Assembly (NCBI GenBank): GCA_025056375.1
Contig: JANWWH010000011.1
Span: forward strand, 1 to 34,358
Reading direction: 5' to 3'
Length of the DNA stretch: 34,358 bases
DNA from: Aquificaceae bacterium
GTDB taxonomy: Bacteria > Aquificota > Aquificia > Aquificales > Aquificaceae
Made by a program: the position numbers and the translations under genes. The notes beneath the pieces are model-generated. The model did not search any database. It was not told where the DNA came from and saw nothing but the letters and a program-made list of their open reading frames with translations. Below, piece after piece: positions 7,735 through 15,484 of this stretch (its first letter is position 1; each line of letters starts with the position of its first letter).

Positions 7735-9612
7735 TTACTTTGCTAGTTTCAGAGACTCTTCCACCATCCTGTTTTTCTCGTAGAGCTTTCTGAGGTTTTC
7801 GCTCCTTTCCGTTATCCAGTTGCTCCTATAGAGGTGCACCTCCCTTGGCATCTCTCTATTAACCGAGAGGACAGAGGTGGGTTTTTTATCCCCTTCAGGC
7901 AGGTATTCTAAAAGACTTCTGAGGAACTCCGTATGGTTGAAAGAGCCCGGCAGGAACCTCTTTGCTCTGAGCTCGCCCATAAGGGTGCTGTAGGTGCCCT
8001 CCAGCTCACCCATGAGGTCAAGGGGCACTTTTATCTGTGCGTACTGGGCTATGCCATCCTCAAAGGGTGATAGGACAACCAAGTGCTCCAGTCTCTCAAA
8101 AGACTTCTTTAGCCTTTCCACGTCCACGTAGTCCAGCAAGTCCTCTCCGAAAAGGACTGCGTTTTTTGCAACCTGAAGGGACTCCAAAGGGTCAGAGAGC
8201 CATTCCAGAGGTATGTTGCCTATGAGCCCCAGAGAGTTACCCTCTTGGAGTAGTAAGAGCCTGAAGCCCTTTTCTTTACACAATTCTTTCAGGTATAATC
8301 CCCACTCCTCCGCCTCCTTAGCCCCCATACCAAGGGGGTTGAAAACTATAACCCCCTCACCTTCCAGCCCCTTCAGCTCTTCCTTGTCTATGTCTACGGG
8401 GTTAAACTTTAAGTCTCTCTGGCTTTTACCTACCCTGTAAACCTTTCCCTTTATGTAATAAGAAAGGACGGGTGCGGTGGAGGTCACATCCTGACCCACA
8501 AGAACGTAGAAGTCAGCCTCCAGTATGTCTCTTATGGTAAGGGGTATGTATTCTCCGTAAGCCCGAAGGAAGGGAAGGAGGTCAAAGGAAAGGGTTGAGG
8601 CAACCATAACCCCGGTCCTTCTTACAATTTCTCTTATAAGCTGATAGTCCTCGTTGCTCAGGTAAGAAGAGAGCACCAAGAGGGTCTCTTCTCCCTTCCC
8701 CTTTAGAAGTATGGAAAGATAATTGGCTACATTTCCCTTGGTCTCCTCTCTTCCAAACATGCGGGGGCTTTTCAGTCTCTGGTGGTTGAGGTGGTCATAA
8801 CCGAAGAAGGCTTTGGCGCATATGTTTAACTCCTCTGTGGGTTTTGTTCTGTAGACCTTCTCCTTTGACCTCCAGTCACCCACACCATACTCTATCTGTA
8901 TCTCACAGCCCACGGGGCAGAGGTTGCAGATGGTTTTCTCCTTTTTAAGGAGCCAGCTCCTGGTCCAGTACTTGAAAGGCTTGGATATGATAGCTCCTAC
9001 GGGACACACATGGACGCAAAGACCACACATCTCACAGGTAGAAGTGTCCATGGGCTTGAGGGTGGGTGCTATGTTTGCCTGAAAGCCCCTTTCTTCCACA
9101 TAGAGGGCATGAGCCCCCACCACATCATCACAGGCTCTGGTGCACCTGTAGCACACCACACACCGGTTAGAATAGTATTCCAGAAAGTCGCTCTCCCAGT
9201 CCACCTGATGTCTTTCCTTATGAAGTGCAGAGACGGGAACTATCTGCCTTTGGGGTCCAAAAAGAGCTCCGTAGTTCTGAAGGTCGCACTCCCCAGCCTT
9301 GTCACATATGGGGCAGTCCAGAGGATGTCTTGTCATAAAAGCCTGAAGAAGATACTTTTGGTTTTCCAATACTAAGGGGTGTTTTGTAGATATGGACATA
9401 CCCTCTTCTGGGTAGACATTGCAAGATGTCATGAGCCTCCCCGTCTTTTCGTTGAACACTATACACATTCTACAGGCACCTATTATCCTCAGTCTGGGGT
9501 GGTAGCAAAAGTAGGGAACCTGAATACCCAGTTCAAGAAGGCTTTGAAGCAGGGGTTTTCCCCTGTCCACCTCTCGCTCTATGCCATCAACTTGTATTCT
9601 TACACTGTTCAT
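7735..9612 (-). CDS. nuoG: NADH-quinone oxidoreductase subunit G
   Basis: NuoG is the large iron-sulfur subunit of the peripheral arm of complex I. In order: a 2Fe-2S site (FCYHPRLRIIGACRMC then SCNVYP), the N5 cluster motif HPLDCPICDKAGEC, two ferredoxin-like 4Fe-4S motifs (CVVCYRCTRAC and CEMCGLCVHVCP), and CNLCPVGC followed by a later NICAK, which matches the extra N7 cluster of some bacterial enzymes. A degenerate molybdopterin-oxidoreductase region fills the rest; no cofactor role is implied. I choose ATG 9612 (625 residues), because GGAGG lies about 8 bases before it; the tracked start at 9627 is itself part of that site. The gene starts inside the 3' end of the diguanylate cyclase gene. 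No other nuo gene is in the window. Confidence 0.95.
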   Translation of the reverse strand: MNSVRIQVDGIEREVDRGKPLLQSLLELGIQVPYFCYHPRLRIIGACRMCIVFNEKTGRLMTSCNVYPEEGMSISTKHPLVLENQKYLLQAFMTRHPLDCPICDKAGECDLQNYGALFGPQRQIVPVSALHKERHQVDWESDFLEYYSNRCVVCYRCTRACDDVVGAHALYVEERGFQANIAPTLKPMDTSTCEMCGLCVHVCPVGAIISKPFKYWTRSWLLKKEKTICNLCPVGCEIQIEYGVGDWRSKEKVYRTKPTEELNICAKAFFGYDHLNHQRLKSPRMFGREETKGNVANYLSILLKGKGEETLLVLSSYLSNEDYQLIREIVRRTGVMVASTLSFDLLPFLRAYGEYIPLTIRDILEADFYVLVGQDVTSTAPVLSYYIKGKVYRVGKSQRDLKFNPVDIDKEELKGLEGEGVIVFNPLGMGAKEAEEWGLYLKELCKEKGFRLLLLQEGNSLGLIGNIPLEWLSDPLESLQVAKNAVLFGEDLLDYVDVERLKKSFERLEHLVVLSPFEDGIAQYAQIKVPLDLMGELEGTYSTLMGELRAKRFLPGSFNHTEFLRSLLEYLPEGDKKPTSVLSVNREMPREVHLYRSNWITERSENLRKLYEKNRMVEESLKLAK

Positions 9613-10456
9613 CCTTTTTTCCTCCATCTATCAGGTATACTCTCTCTTTGGACGCGGCTACGCCAATTTTGCCCCTTCCGGACTTCTTTGCCTTATACAT
9701 GGCGATGTCCGCCCTTTCTATCACATCTTCATACCTTTCGTCCTGCTCCAGAGGATGGGTCAGACCTATGCTCACAGAGAGGGGAAAGGAAAACTCCAAA
9801 CACTCTACATAGCTAAAGACTCTTAGGGCTACGCGCTCACACCCCTCCAGAGCGGTGTTGGGGAGTATAATCAAAAACTCGTCACCCCCATACCTGCAAG
9901 CTACATCCGATGACCTTAACATAACCTTCAAGTAGGAGGATATCTTCCGTATGACCCTGTCGCCCGTCAGATGCCCCTGCTTATCGTTTATCTCCTTGAA
10001 GTTGTCAATATCTATAAACATAAGCCCGAAGGGCTGTCCGTATCTCTTCCACAGGCTGAAGTTCTTTTCAAGAAAACTCTCCGCAAAGCGTCTGTTGTAG
10101 AGACCTGACAGAGGGTCTATCATACTTAACCTGAGCACCTGAATGCTGGTTATGTTTATTACATTTTCCCAGTATATACCTTGGGTGGGTGCACTGCCGT
10201 AGCCTCTTATGTAATTTTCGTAGCTGACGCTTATTATGTCCACATCCGTTATCTTATCGTAGACAGGGCATTTAATACCCATATGGTAACATGGTTCGTT
10301 AAAGGCGTAGAGCACCTTATAACACTTTTTGCCTACCACATCACCAAACATACGTCTCGCGCTGTCGTTCAGCGTTAGGAGGTTGTAATCCTCGTCTATG
10401 GTAACGGAGGGTATGTAGCTTCTCAACTCCTTTTCTTGAACCTCCGTTATTTCCAT
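9587..10456 (-). CDS. PAS-GGDEF diguanylate cyclase
   Basis: A probable cytoplasmic diguanylate cyclase, making cyclic di-GMP from two GTP. Residues roughly 10-120 form a PAS-like sensor with SVTIDEDYNLLTLNDSARRM and a cysteine set, KKCYKVLY, EPCYHM and KCPVYD, seen in some PAS domains and possibly ligand-binding (inference). The GGDEF domain starts near DPLSGLYNRRF and has FIDIDNFKEINDKQGH, intact RYGGDEF, SIGL and ADIAMYKAKKSGR. RSSD five residues before GGDEF is a textbook inhibitory I-site. No transmembrane segment is seen. AGGAGGT (minus strand, 10463-10469) precedes the ATG by about 6 bases. It lies 17 bases after the NosL-like regulator gene, and its last codons overlap the nuoG start, so the three are probably cotranscribed. 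Confidence 0.93.
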   Translation of the reverse strand: MEITEVQEKELRSYIPSVTIDEDYNLLTLNDSARRMFGDVVGKKCYKVLYAFNEPCYHMGIKCPVYDKITDVDIISVSYENYIRGYGSAPTQGIYWENVINITSIQVLRLSMIDPLSGLYNRRFAESFLEKNFSLWKRYGQPFGLMFIDIDNFKEINDKQGHLTGDRVIRKISSYLKVMLRSSDVACRYGGDEFLIILPNTALEGCERVALRVFSYVECLEFSFPLSVSIGLTHPLEQDERYEDVIERADIAMYKAKKSGRGKIGVAASKERVYLIDGGKKDEQCKNTS

Positions 10457-10473
10457 GCCTTTACCTCCTGGGT

Positions 10474-11049
10474 TTATAGACTTATTTTAACAGCTGTTCC
10501 CCTTCTCATGAGCTTTTCCACACCCTCCACAGCACCTTCAAAATCTACAACAAAACCCCCAAAGCCTCTCGAAAATTTCTCCGCATCCTCTTTGCTGGTA
10601 AAAGCTATGGCAGAGGGTGAACAGCAGGGCATGGCGGAAGAACCTAAAACATACCAAGCGGAGAAACAGCTCATGGGCTTGCAGTTTATAAAGTCCCAGG
10701 TCATGCAGGCTTCTATGTCCTCCTCCTTAAGATTTTTGTATAGTAAAAGACCGCAGTGGGCACAGCAGGCTTTTACAAGCCTACCTCTCCTGAGCCTGTA
10801 TGTGAACTCCAACCTTTTCTCAATAGGTTTTGTGCAGTAAGCACAGGTTGTTACCCCTTCTTCCAAAACTTCCCCTGCCTCTTCTCTGAGAAGGAGCTCC
10901 CCGTGTTTCCTAACAATCCTCCCTTCCTTCTCAAGCTCTCTCACATCTCTGTATATGGTCATAAGAGAAACACCAAAATGCTGCGCAAGAGATTTCACAT
11001 TTCTCAACCCCTGAGTTATAAGTTCCACTATTTCTTCCTTTCTGGTCAT
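10474..11049 (-). CDS. DeoR-type HTH protein fused to a Cys-rich NosL-like domain; candidate metal-responsive regulator
   Basis: Residues 1-55 form a winged-helix HTH of DeoR type: RKEEIVELITQG, SLAQHFGVSLMTIYRDVREL, EKEGRIVRKHGELLL. The remaining 135 residues hold ten cysteines (69, 72, 95, 96, 99, 115, 123, 128, 142, 143), including CAYC and CCAHC, and end with SAIAFTSKEDAEKFSRGFGG, which resembles the C-terminal half of NosL-family copper-binding domains. There is no signal peptide or lipobox, unlike periplasmic NosL. A cytoplasmic metal- or redox-sensing repressor or activator is the inference; ligand and targets are unknown. A TATAAT on the minus strand lies 6 bases before the ATG, with no Shine-Dalgarno. 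It heads a unit with the diguanylate cyclase and nuoG. Confidence 0.85.
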   Translation of the reverse strand: MTRKEEIVELITQGLRNVKSLAQHFGVSLMTIYRDVRELEKEGRIVRKHGELLLREEAGEVLEEGVTTCAYCTKPIEKRLEFTYRLRRGRLVKACCAHCGLLLYKNLKEEDIEACMTWDFINCKPMSCFSAWYVLGSSAMPCCSPSAIAFTSKEDAEKFSRGFGGFVVDFEGAVEGVEKLMRRGTAVKISL

Positions 11050-11055
11050 GCTAAA

Positions 11056-11061
11056 ATTATA
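11056..11061 (-). promoter_or_regulatory. Candidate -10 element for the regulator-cyclase-nuoG unit
   Basis: On the minus strand this is TATAAT, ending 6 bases before the ATG at 11049. A TTCCCA about 17 bases further upstream is a poor -35 match. Such spacing would place the transcription start at or next to the start codon. The 11050-11177 gap also contains the carB C-half promoter region on the opposite strand, and I see no gene in it. Confidence 0.5.
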
Positions 11062-11161
11062 GTCCTGAAAGCGGAAGCTGGGAAGGATGTTACCCCAGAG
11101 GGTTTATACTCGGGCTAAGGTTCACACTTCCCTGAGTTTCTCACCTAACATGTATATAGGT

Positions 11162-11167
11162 TAAAAT
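11162..11167 (+). promoter_or_regulatory. Candidate -10 element before the carB C-terminal half
   Basis: TAAAAT, part of GGTTAAAATATAGG, lies 10 bases before the ATG of the carB C-half. No convincing -35 or Shine-Dalgarno is seen. A short inverted repeat, ACCTA and TAGGT separated by 9 bases, lies just before it and could be chance. Confidence 0.4.
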
Positions 11168-11177
11168 ATAGGCTTTA

Positions 11178-12770
11178 ATGAAAAAAGTCCTAATCCTCGG
11201 CAGTGGTCCGAACCGCATAGGTCAGGGTATTGAATTTGACTACGCTTGCGTGCATGCGGTCTTTGCTCTAAGAGAGCAAGGTATAAGGACCATAATGCTC
11301 AACTGCAACCCTGAGACCGTGTCCACTGACTACGACACTGCGGACGCCCTTTACTTTGAACCCGTGGTGCTTGAAAATGTGCTCGAGGTCATAAGGAGGG
11401 AAAAGCCTGACGGCGTGTTCCTTCAGTTTGGGGGTCAAACCCCTCTAAAACTCTCCCTGCATCTAAAAAACTTAGGCATAAACATTCTGGGCACGCCGCC
11501 TGAAAGCATAGACATGGCTGAGGACAGGGAGCTCTTCCGAAGCCTTGTGGAGAAACTGGGCATAAAACAGCCGGAGAGCGGGACCGCAAGGACAAAAGAA
11601 GAGGCTCTAAGGGTAGCGGATGGGCTGGGCTATCCCTTGCTTGTAAGACCCTCTTACGTGCTTGGTGGAAGGGCTATGAGAATAGTCTACGATAGGGATG
11701 ACCTTTTGCAATACCTTGAGGAGGCAGTGAGCGTAAGCTACGAGAGACCCATACTCATAGACAAGTATCTCTCCGACAGCGTGGAGGTGGATGTAGATGC
11801 CATAGGAGACGGCGAAGAGTATCTAATAGGTGCGGTTATGGAACACATAGAAGAGGCTGGGGTGCACTCAGGAGATAGCGCAGCCAGCATACCCCCATAC
11901 AGCCTTCCACCGGAAGTGGTGGAGGAGATAAAAAGACAGTCAAAACTCATAGCAAAGGAGCTGAGGGTGAAGGGTCTGGTGAACCTTCAGTTTGCGGTGA
12001 AAGAGGGAGAGGTTTACGTGCTTGAGGTAAATCCAAGGGCTTCAAGAACCGTTCCCTTTGTTAGCAAAACTATAGGCTATCCTTTGGCGAAGCTCTCCGC
12101 TCTGGTGGGTATAGGCAAAGGGTTAAAAGACTTAGTGCCAGAGGTTTTTGAAAGATTGAGAGAAGGCACAGCCCACCCTGCCAGTGACTTTATGTCTGTG
12201 GACAAAAGGATATACTCGGTGAAGGAGGTGGTCTTTCCTTGGAGTAGGTTTCCTGAGGAAGACCCTGTGCTCGGACCAGAGATGAAAAGCACGGGCGAGG
12301 TGATGGGAGTTGCGGACTGCTTCGGCCTTGCTTATTACAAGGCTCAGCTCTCTGCAGGGAGCAGGCTACCTACTTCAGGTAAGGTTTTTCTGAGCGTCGC
12401 GGACAGAGACAAGCCCAAAATAGCAGACCTATGCGTAGGCTTTCTCAATTTGGGCTTTGAAGTATACGCCACCCAAGGCACTTACCAGTATCTTACAGGC
12501 ATGGGACTTAAAGTAAGGCATGTTTTGAAGGTATCCGAAGGGAGGCCCAACGTGGTGGACATGATAAAGAACCAAGAGATAAACCTCATCATAAACACGC
12601 CCACTGGTAGAAAGGAAAGGGGCGACGCCCATCACATAAGGAGGTCTGCGGTTCAGTATGGTATACCTTACACTACCACCGTGAGGGGTGGGTATGCCAT
12701 GTTGGAGGCTATAAGGAGCTACTTGGAGCACGGTGGAAAGCTCAAAGTTTACGCCCTTCAGGACATATGA
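11178..12770 (+). CDS. carB: Carbamoyl-phosphate synthase large subunit, C-terminal half
   Basis: This is the second half of CarB, which carries the carbamoyl-phosphate domain and the allosteric domain for pyrimidine and arginine synthesis. It begins exactly where the second ATP-grasp repeat starts in fused CarB (KVLILGSGPNRIGQGIEFDY), continues with LNCNPETVSTDYD, LVRPSYVLGGRAM, VYVLEVNPRASRTVPFVSK, and finishes with an MGS-type domain (FEVYATQGTYQYL, INTPTGRKERGD, YTTTVRGGYAMLEAI). It has 530 residues and its own start, so it is a stand-alone gene, not a truncation. The N-terminal half is at 30592-32265. Split carB is known in Aquifex. The THEP1 gene overlaps its stop by 4 bases. Confidence 0.96.
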   Translation: MKKVLILGSGPNRIGQGIEFDYACVHAVFALREQGIRTIMLNCNPETVSTDYDTADALYFEPVVLENVLEVIRREKPDGVFLQFGGQTPLKLSLHLKNLGINILGTPPESIDMAEDRELFRSLVEKLGIKQPESGTARTKEEALRVADGLGYPLLVRPSYVLGGRAMRIVYDRDDLLQYLEEAVSVSYERPILIDKYLSDSVEVDVDAIGDGEEYLIGAVMEHIEEAGVHSGDSAASIPPYSLPPEVVEEIKRQSKLIAKELRVKGLVNLQFAVKEGEVYVLEVNPRASRTVPFVSKTIGYPLAKLSALVGIGKGLKDLVPEVFERLREGTAHPASDFMSVDKRIYSVKEVVFPWSRFPEEDPVLGPEMKSTGEVMGVADCFGLAYYKAQLSAGSRLPTSGKVFLSVADRDKPKIADLCVGFLNLGFEVYATQGTYQYLTGMGLKVRHVLKVSEGRPNVVDMIKNQEINLIINTPTGRKERGDAHHIRRSAVQYGIPYTTTVRGGYAMLEAIRSYLEHGGKLKVYALQDI

Positions 12771-13291
12771 AGATAGTTATAACTGGGGAGCCTGGCATAG
12801 GTAAGACTACTCTCATAAAGAGGTTGGCGAAAGTCCTGGGTGATAGAGCCGTAGGCTTTTGGACGGAGGAGGTAAGAGACCCACGGACGAAAAAACGCAC
12901 TGGCTTTAGGGTGGTCACCACTGAAGGAAAGAGCGCGCTCTTTGCAAGCAAAACCTACACCTCCAAACATCTCGTGGGCTCTTACGGTGTAAACCTTCAG
13001 AATTTTGAAAGCCTTGCACTTCCGGTGCTCCAGAGGGCACTTGAAGAAGATAGGGTGGTGGTTTTGGACGAAGTGGGCAAGATGGAACTCTTTTCAAAAC
13101 CCTTCAAAGAGATGGTGAGAATGCTCGTCCAGGACCCTAAGAGGAGGATGCTCCTGACCATACCCATAAGGGATGTGGACCCTCTGGTGGCAGAGATAAG
13201 AAGGTTACGCGGGGCGGTCCTTCTGGAAGTTACCAAAGAGAACAGGAACAGTCTGTTTGAGAACATACTTACCCTTCTTGACAGGGGGTAA
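12767..13291 (+). CDS. Nucleoside-triphosphatase, THEP1 type (COG1618)
   Basis: A small P-loop NTPase of the THEP1 family, whose members hydrolyse several nucleoside triphosphates; the cellular role is unclear. Visible are Walker A GEPGIGKTTLIKRL at residues 6-19, the family-specific GFWTEEVRDPRTKKRTGF, and Walker B VVVLDEVGKMELF. At 174 residues it has the family length. The start overlaps the carB C-half stop as ATGA, so the two are probably cotranslated. Its last bases (13278-13283) double as the -35 of the next promoter. Confidence 0.93.
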   Translation: MKIVITGEPGIGKTTLIKRLAKVLGDRAVGFWTEEVRDPRTKKRTGFRVVTTEGKSALFASKTYTSKHLVGSYGVNLQNFESLALPVLQRALEEDRVVVLDEVGKMELFSKPFKEMVRMLVQDPKRRMLLTIPIRDVDPLVAEIRRLRGAVLLEVTKENRNSLFENILTLLDRG

Positions 13292-13307
13292 GGTTATAGG
13301 GTATAGT
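13278..13307 (+). promoter_or_regulatory. Sigma70-type promoter of the SbcDC-DUF29-M16 gene chain
   Basis: TTGACA (13278-13283) and TATAGT (13302-13307) are separated by 18 bases, the best consensus promoter I found in the window. The -35 lies in the last codons of the THEP1 gene. The expected transcription start falls near 13314, at the left arm of the palindrome that follows. Confidence 0.75.
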
Positions 13308-13311
13308 TTTC

Positions 13312-13329
13312 TTACCTCCACGGAGGTAA
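13312..13329 (+). promoter_or_regulatory. Perfect 8+8 palindrome at the predicted transcript 5' end
   Basis: TTACCTCC and GGAGGTAA are perfect inverse complements separated by two bases. The element sits at the predicted transcription start and directly before the true Shine-Dalgarno (GGAGGG, 13331-13336) of the next gene. It could be an operator for a dimeric regulator. It could also be a 5' RNA stem; its right arm carries a second GGAGG, and the left arm CCTCC could pair with either ribosome site. No polyT follows, so it is not a terminator. Confidence 0.5.
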
Positions 13330-13342
13330 AGGAGGGTTAAAG

Positions 13343-13603
13343 ATGAAAAGGATTGCGCTTTTGGCTGCGATAGTGGGTTCTCTTAGCCTTTCCGTGCCCT
13401 TAGACCTTTCCTTTGCAGGCACAAAGGTAAAGAAACAGGTAGTGCAGGGGAAGGCTAAGAAGAAGGTAAAGAGCAAGGTTTCAAAAGCCAAGAATACAAA
13501 GACTACCTACAAAAGGCCTAGATACGCAAAGAACATAAACCAGCCTCAGGAAGGTGAACTCTTAAAGCTGGAGGGTATGGTCAAGGACCTTAATGAACAG
13601 TAA
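13343..13603 (+). CDS. Small exported Lys-rich basic protein, function unknown
   Basis: An 86-residue product with a typical signal peptide: KR, then a hydrophobic stretch (IALLAAIVGSLSLSVPLDL) and a likely cleavage after LSFA. The mature part is about 60 residues, low complexity, strongly basic and rich in KK and KxK (KVKKQVVQGKAKKKVKSK), ending with a short acidic helix. GGAGGG is 6 bases before the ATG. I do not recognise a family. A basic periplasmic or surface peptide could bind nucleic acid or envelope polymers, but nothing in the sequence proves this. It is the first gene after the strong promoter and overlaps the LOG gene by 11 bases. Confidence 0.8.
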   Translation: MKRIALLAAIVGSLSLSVPLDLSFAGTKVKKQVVQGKAKKKVKSKVSKAKNTKTTYKRPRYAKNINQPQEGELLKLEGMVKDLNEQ

Positions 13604-14342
13604 AGAGTTAAGGCTCATAGAAGAGTTAAAGATACGACAGGGTGATACCTGGCGTGTGCTTAAGATAATGAGCGAGTTTGTGGAGGGTTTTGATGCCCTC
13701 TCCTCTGTAGGTCCTGCCATAACCTTCTTCGGGAGTTCAAGGCTCACAGAGGAAGACCATTACTACCGTATGGCTTACAGAACCGCTTTCATCTTAGGTA
13801 GTCTTGGGTTTCATATAGTTACTGGTGGAGGGCCGGGCATAATGGAGGCAGCTAACAGAGGTGGAAAGGATGCGGGGGCTCTTTCTGTGGGTCTAAATAT
13901 ACAGATACCCACGGAGCAAGTGCCCAACCCTTACCAGAACCTTTCGCTGAACTTCAATTACTTTTTCGTAAGAAAGGTTATGCTACTCAGGTATTCTACC
14001 GCCTACCTTATATTTCCCGGCGGTTTTGGAACTCTCGACGAGCTCTTTGAAGCCCTTACCCTCATACAGACAAACAAAAGCCCCCCCTTCCCTATTATCC
14101 TCTTTGGCTACGATTACTGGTCCAAGCTGGTAGACTTCATGCGAGAGACTATGATAAGCTACCGCACCATAAGCGACAGCGACCTTAACCTCATCTCTCT
14201 CTGTAACACACCGGAGGAGGTGGTGGAGCTGGTGCTGGACGAGATGAAAAGGCTTTACGACAGGCTAAAGGAAGAAGAGGGTTACAGTCAGATGTTGAGC
14301 AGGCTGGAGGTTATACTTAATAGGGGTGGGGTTATGATATGA
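13593..14342 (+). CDS. LOG-family protein (TIGR00730-like, Rossmann fold)
   Basis: A member of the LOG/lysine decarboxylase-like family. Plant and some bacterial members release free bases from nucleoside 5'-monophosphates, but many bacterial members have no tested activity. Diagnostic motifs are GGGPGIMEAANRGG and PGGFGTLDELFEALT, with VGPAITFFGSSR at the first strand. At 249 residues it resembles the longer type II-like bacterial members. It has an 11-base overlap with the basic-peptide gene and a 4-base ATGA overlap with sbcD. The position next to the SbcDC nuclease might mean a nucleotide salvage or clean-up role; that is inference. Confidence 0.9.
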   Translation: MNSKELRLIEELKIRQGDTWRVLKIMSEFVEGFDALSSVGPAITFFGSSRLTEEDHYYRMAYRTAFILGSLGFHIVTGGGPGIMEAANRGGKDAGALSVGLNIQIPTEQVPNPYQNLSLNFNYFFVRKVMLLRYSTAYLIFPGGFGTLDELFEALTLIQTNKSPPFPIILFGYDYWSKLVDFMRETMISYRTISDSDLNLISLCNTPEEVVELVLDEMKRLYDRLKEEEGYSQMLSRLEVILNRGGVMI

Positions 14343-15484
14343 GACTGCTCCACATATCAGACCTACACGCAGGAAAAAGGCTATACGAGCACGTGAGCAG
14401 GAAGGAAGACCTCCTCTACGCCCTTGAGCAGGTATTTAGAATATGCAAAGAGGAGGGCGTGGAGCTCCTTCTCATAGCAGGAGACGTATTTGACAGGAAA
14501 AACCCAGACTTTGAGTCTCAAGAAATAGTGCTGGAGTTTCTCACTGAGCTTAATTCTGTGGGGCTTCATACCCTTCTGATTGCAGGAAACCACGACAGCT
14601 ACGACTTCATGAAGATATACAAAAGTCTAAAAAAGCTGGCAAACATACACGTTTTTGACAGACCAGCGAGGAACGTCTCGGAGGCAATCTTTGAGTATGG
14701 AGACCTAAAGGTGGCATGCCTTCCCTACCCTGACGAGAGGGTAATAACCCACCTTCACGAAGAGAAGGAAAGGAGCTACGCGGAGAAGGTTGCCCAGTAT
14801 ATGAGAGCCTTGGCGCAGGAGGTAAACGATGCCAGGTATAGGGTTCTCCTCTCTCACCTTATGTTGGACAAAGCCTGGATAACCGGTAGTGAGCTTCCCT
14901 CCACTGTAAGTCCCTACTACGCGGTGAGGGCGGACTCCATACCCGAAGAGTTTCATTATGCGGCGCTGGGGCACGTTCACAGAAATCAGAGGGTTGAAGG
15001 TGCGGTTCCTAAGGTTTACTACTCGGGCAGTCTCTACCAAATAGACTTTTCTGAGAAAGGTATGAAAAAGTTTGTTAATTTGGTGGTGCTTGAGGATGGT
15101 CTTGCGCGCGTTGAGCAAATAGGTCTCTCTTTGAAAAGAGAGCTGATTGAAATAAAGCTGAAGGAGGGGGAGGACATAGAAAGGGTGCTTGAGCCAGTTG
15201 CAGCTAAAGAGGTTCTGGTAAAGGTGCAGATGAGGGTGAACATGAAGGACACTTCTTACAATGTAAAGAAGGAGCGGGTGCAAAGGATACTGGGCGATAA
15301 GCTCGCAAGGCTGGAGGTTGAGCCTGTGGACGGTGGTGAGCCTTTAAGTCTTAGGGACGAGAGCCTGAGCCTTTTGGGGCTATATGAGGAGTTTCACAAG
15401 CGGAAATACAACTCAGAGCCGGCAGGAGAGCTGAAAGAGCTTTTTGGAAAGCTAATAGACAAGGTGAGCCATGAGACCGGTTAG
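14339..15484 (+). CDS. sbcD: SbcD/Mre11-type DNA exonuclease subunit
   Basis: The nuclease subunit of the SbcCD (Mre11-Rad50) complex, a Mn2+-dependent double-strand end and hairpin nuclease. Phosphoesterase motifs are all present: HISDLHAG (I), AGDVFDRKNPD (II), IAGNHDSYD (III), VLLSHLML (IV) and ALGHVHRNQ (V). At 381 residues it has normal length, with a C-terminal capping and SbcC-binding region. The start overlaps the LOG stop as ATGA, and its own end overlaps sbcC by 14 bases, so expression of both subunits is tightly coupled. Confidence 0.96.
   Translation: MRLLHISDLHAGKRLYEHVSRKEDLLYALEQVFRICKEEGVELLLIAGDVFDRKNPDFESQEIVLEFLTELNSVGLHTLLIAGNHDSYDFMKIYKSLKKLANIHVFDRPARNVSEAIFEYGDLKVACLPYPDERVITHLHEEKERSYAEKVAQYMRALAQEVNDARYRVLLSHLMLDKAWITGSELPSTVSPYYAVRADSIPEEFHYAALGHVHRNQRVEGAVPKVYYSGSLYQIDFSEKGMKKFVNLVVLEDGLARVEQIGLSLKRELIEIKLKEGEDIERVLEPVAAKEVLVKVQMRVNMKDTSYNVKKERVQRILGDKLARLEVEPVDGGEPLSLRDESLSLLGLYEEFHKRKYNSEPAGELKELFGKLIDKVSHETG

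Noticed and set aside
14705-15283. 192-codon minus-strand ORF opposite sbcD
   Set aside because: Exactly antisense to an intact SbcD with all five phosphoesterase motifs; the translation is rich in H, Y, L, V without any family pattern.
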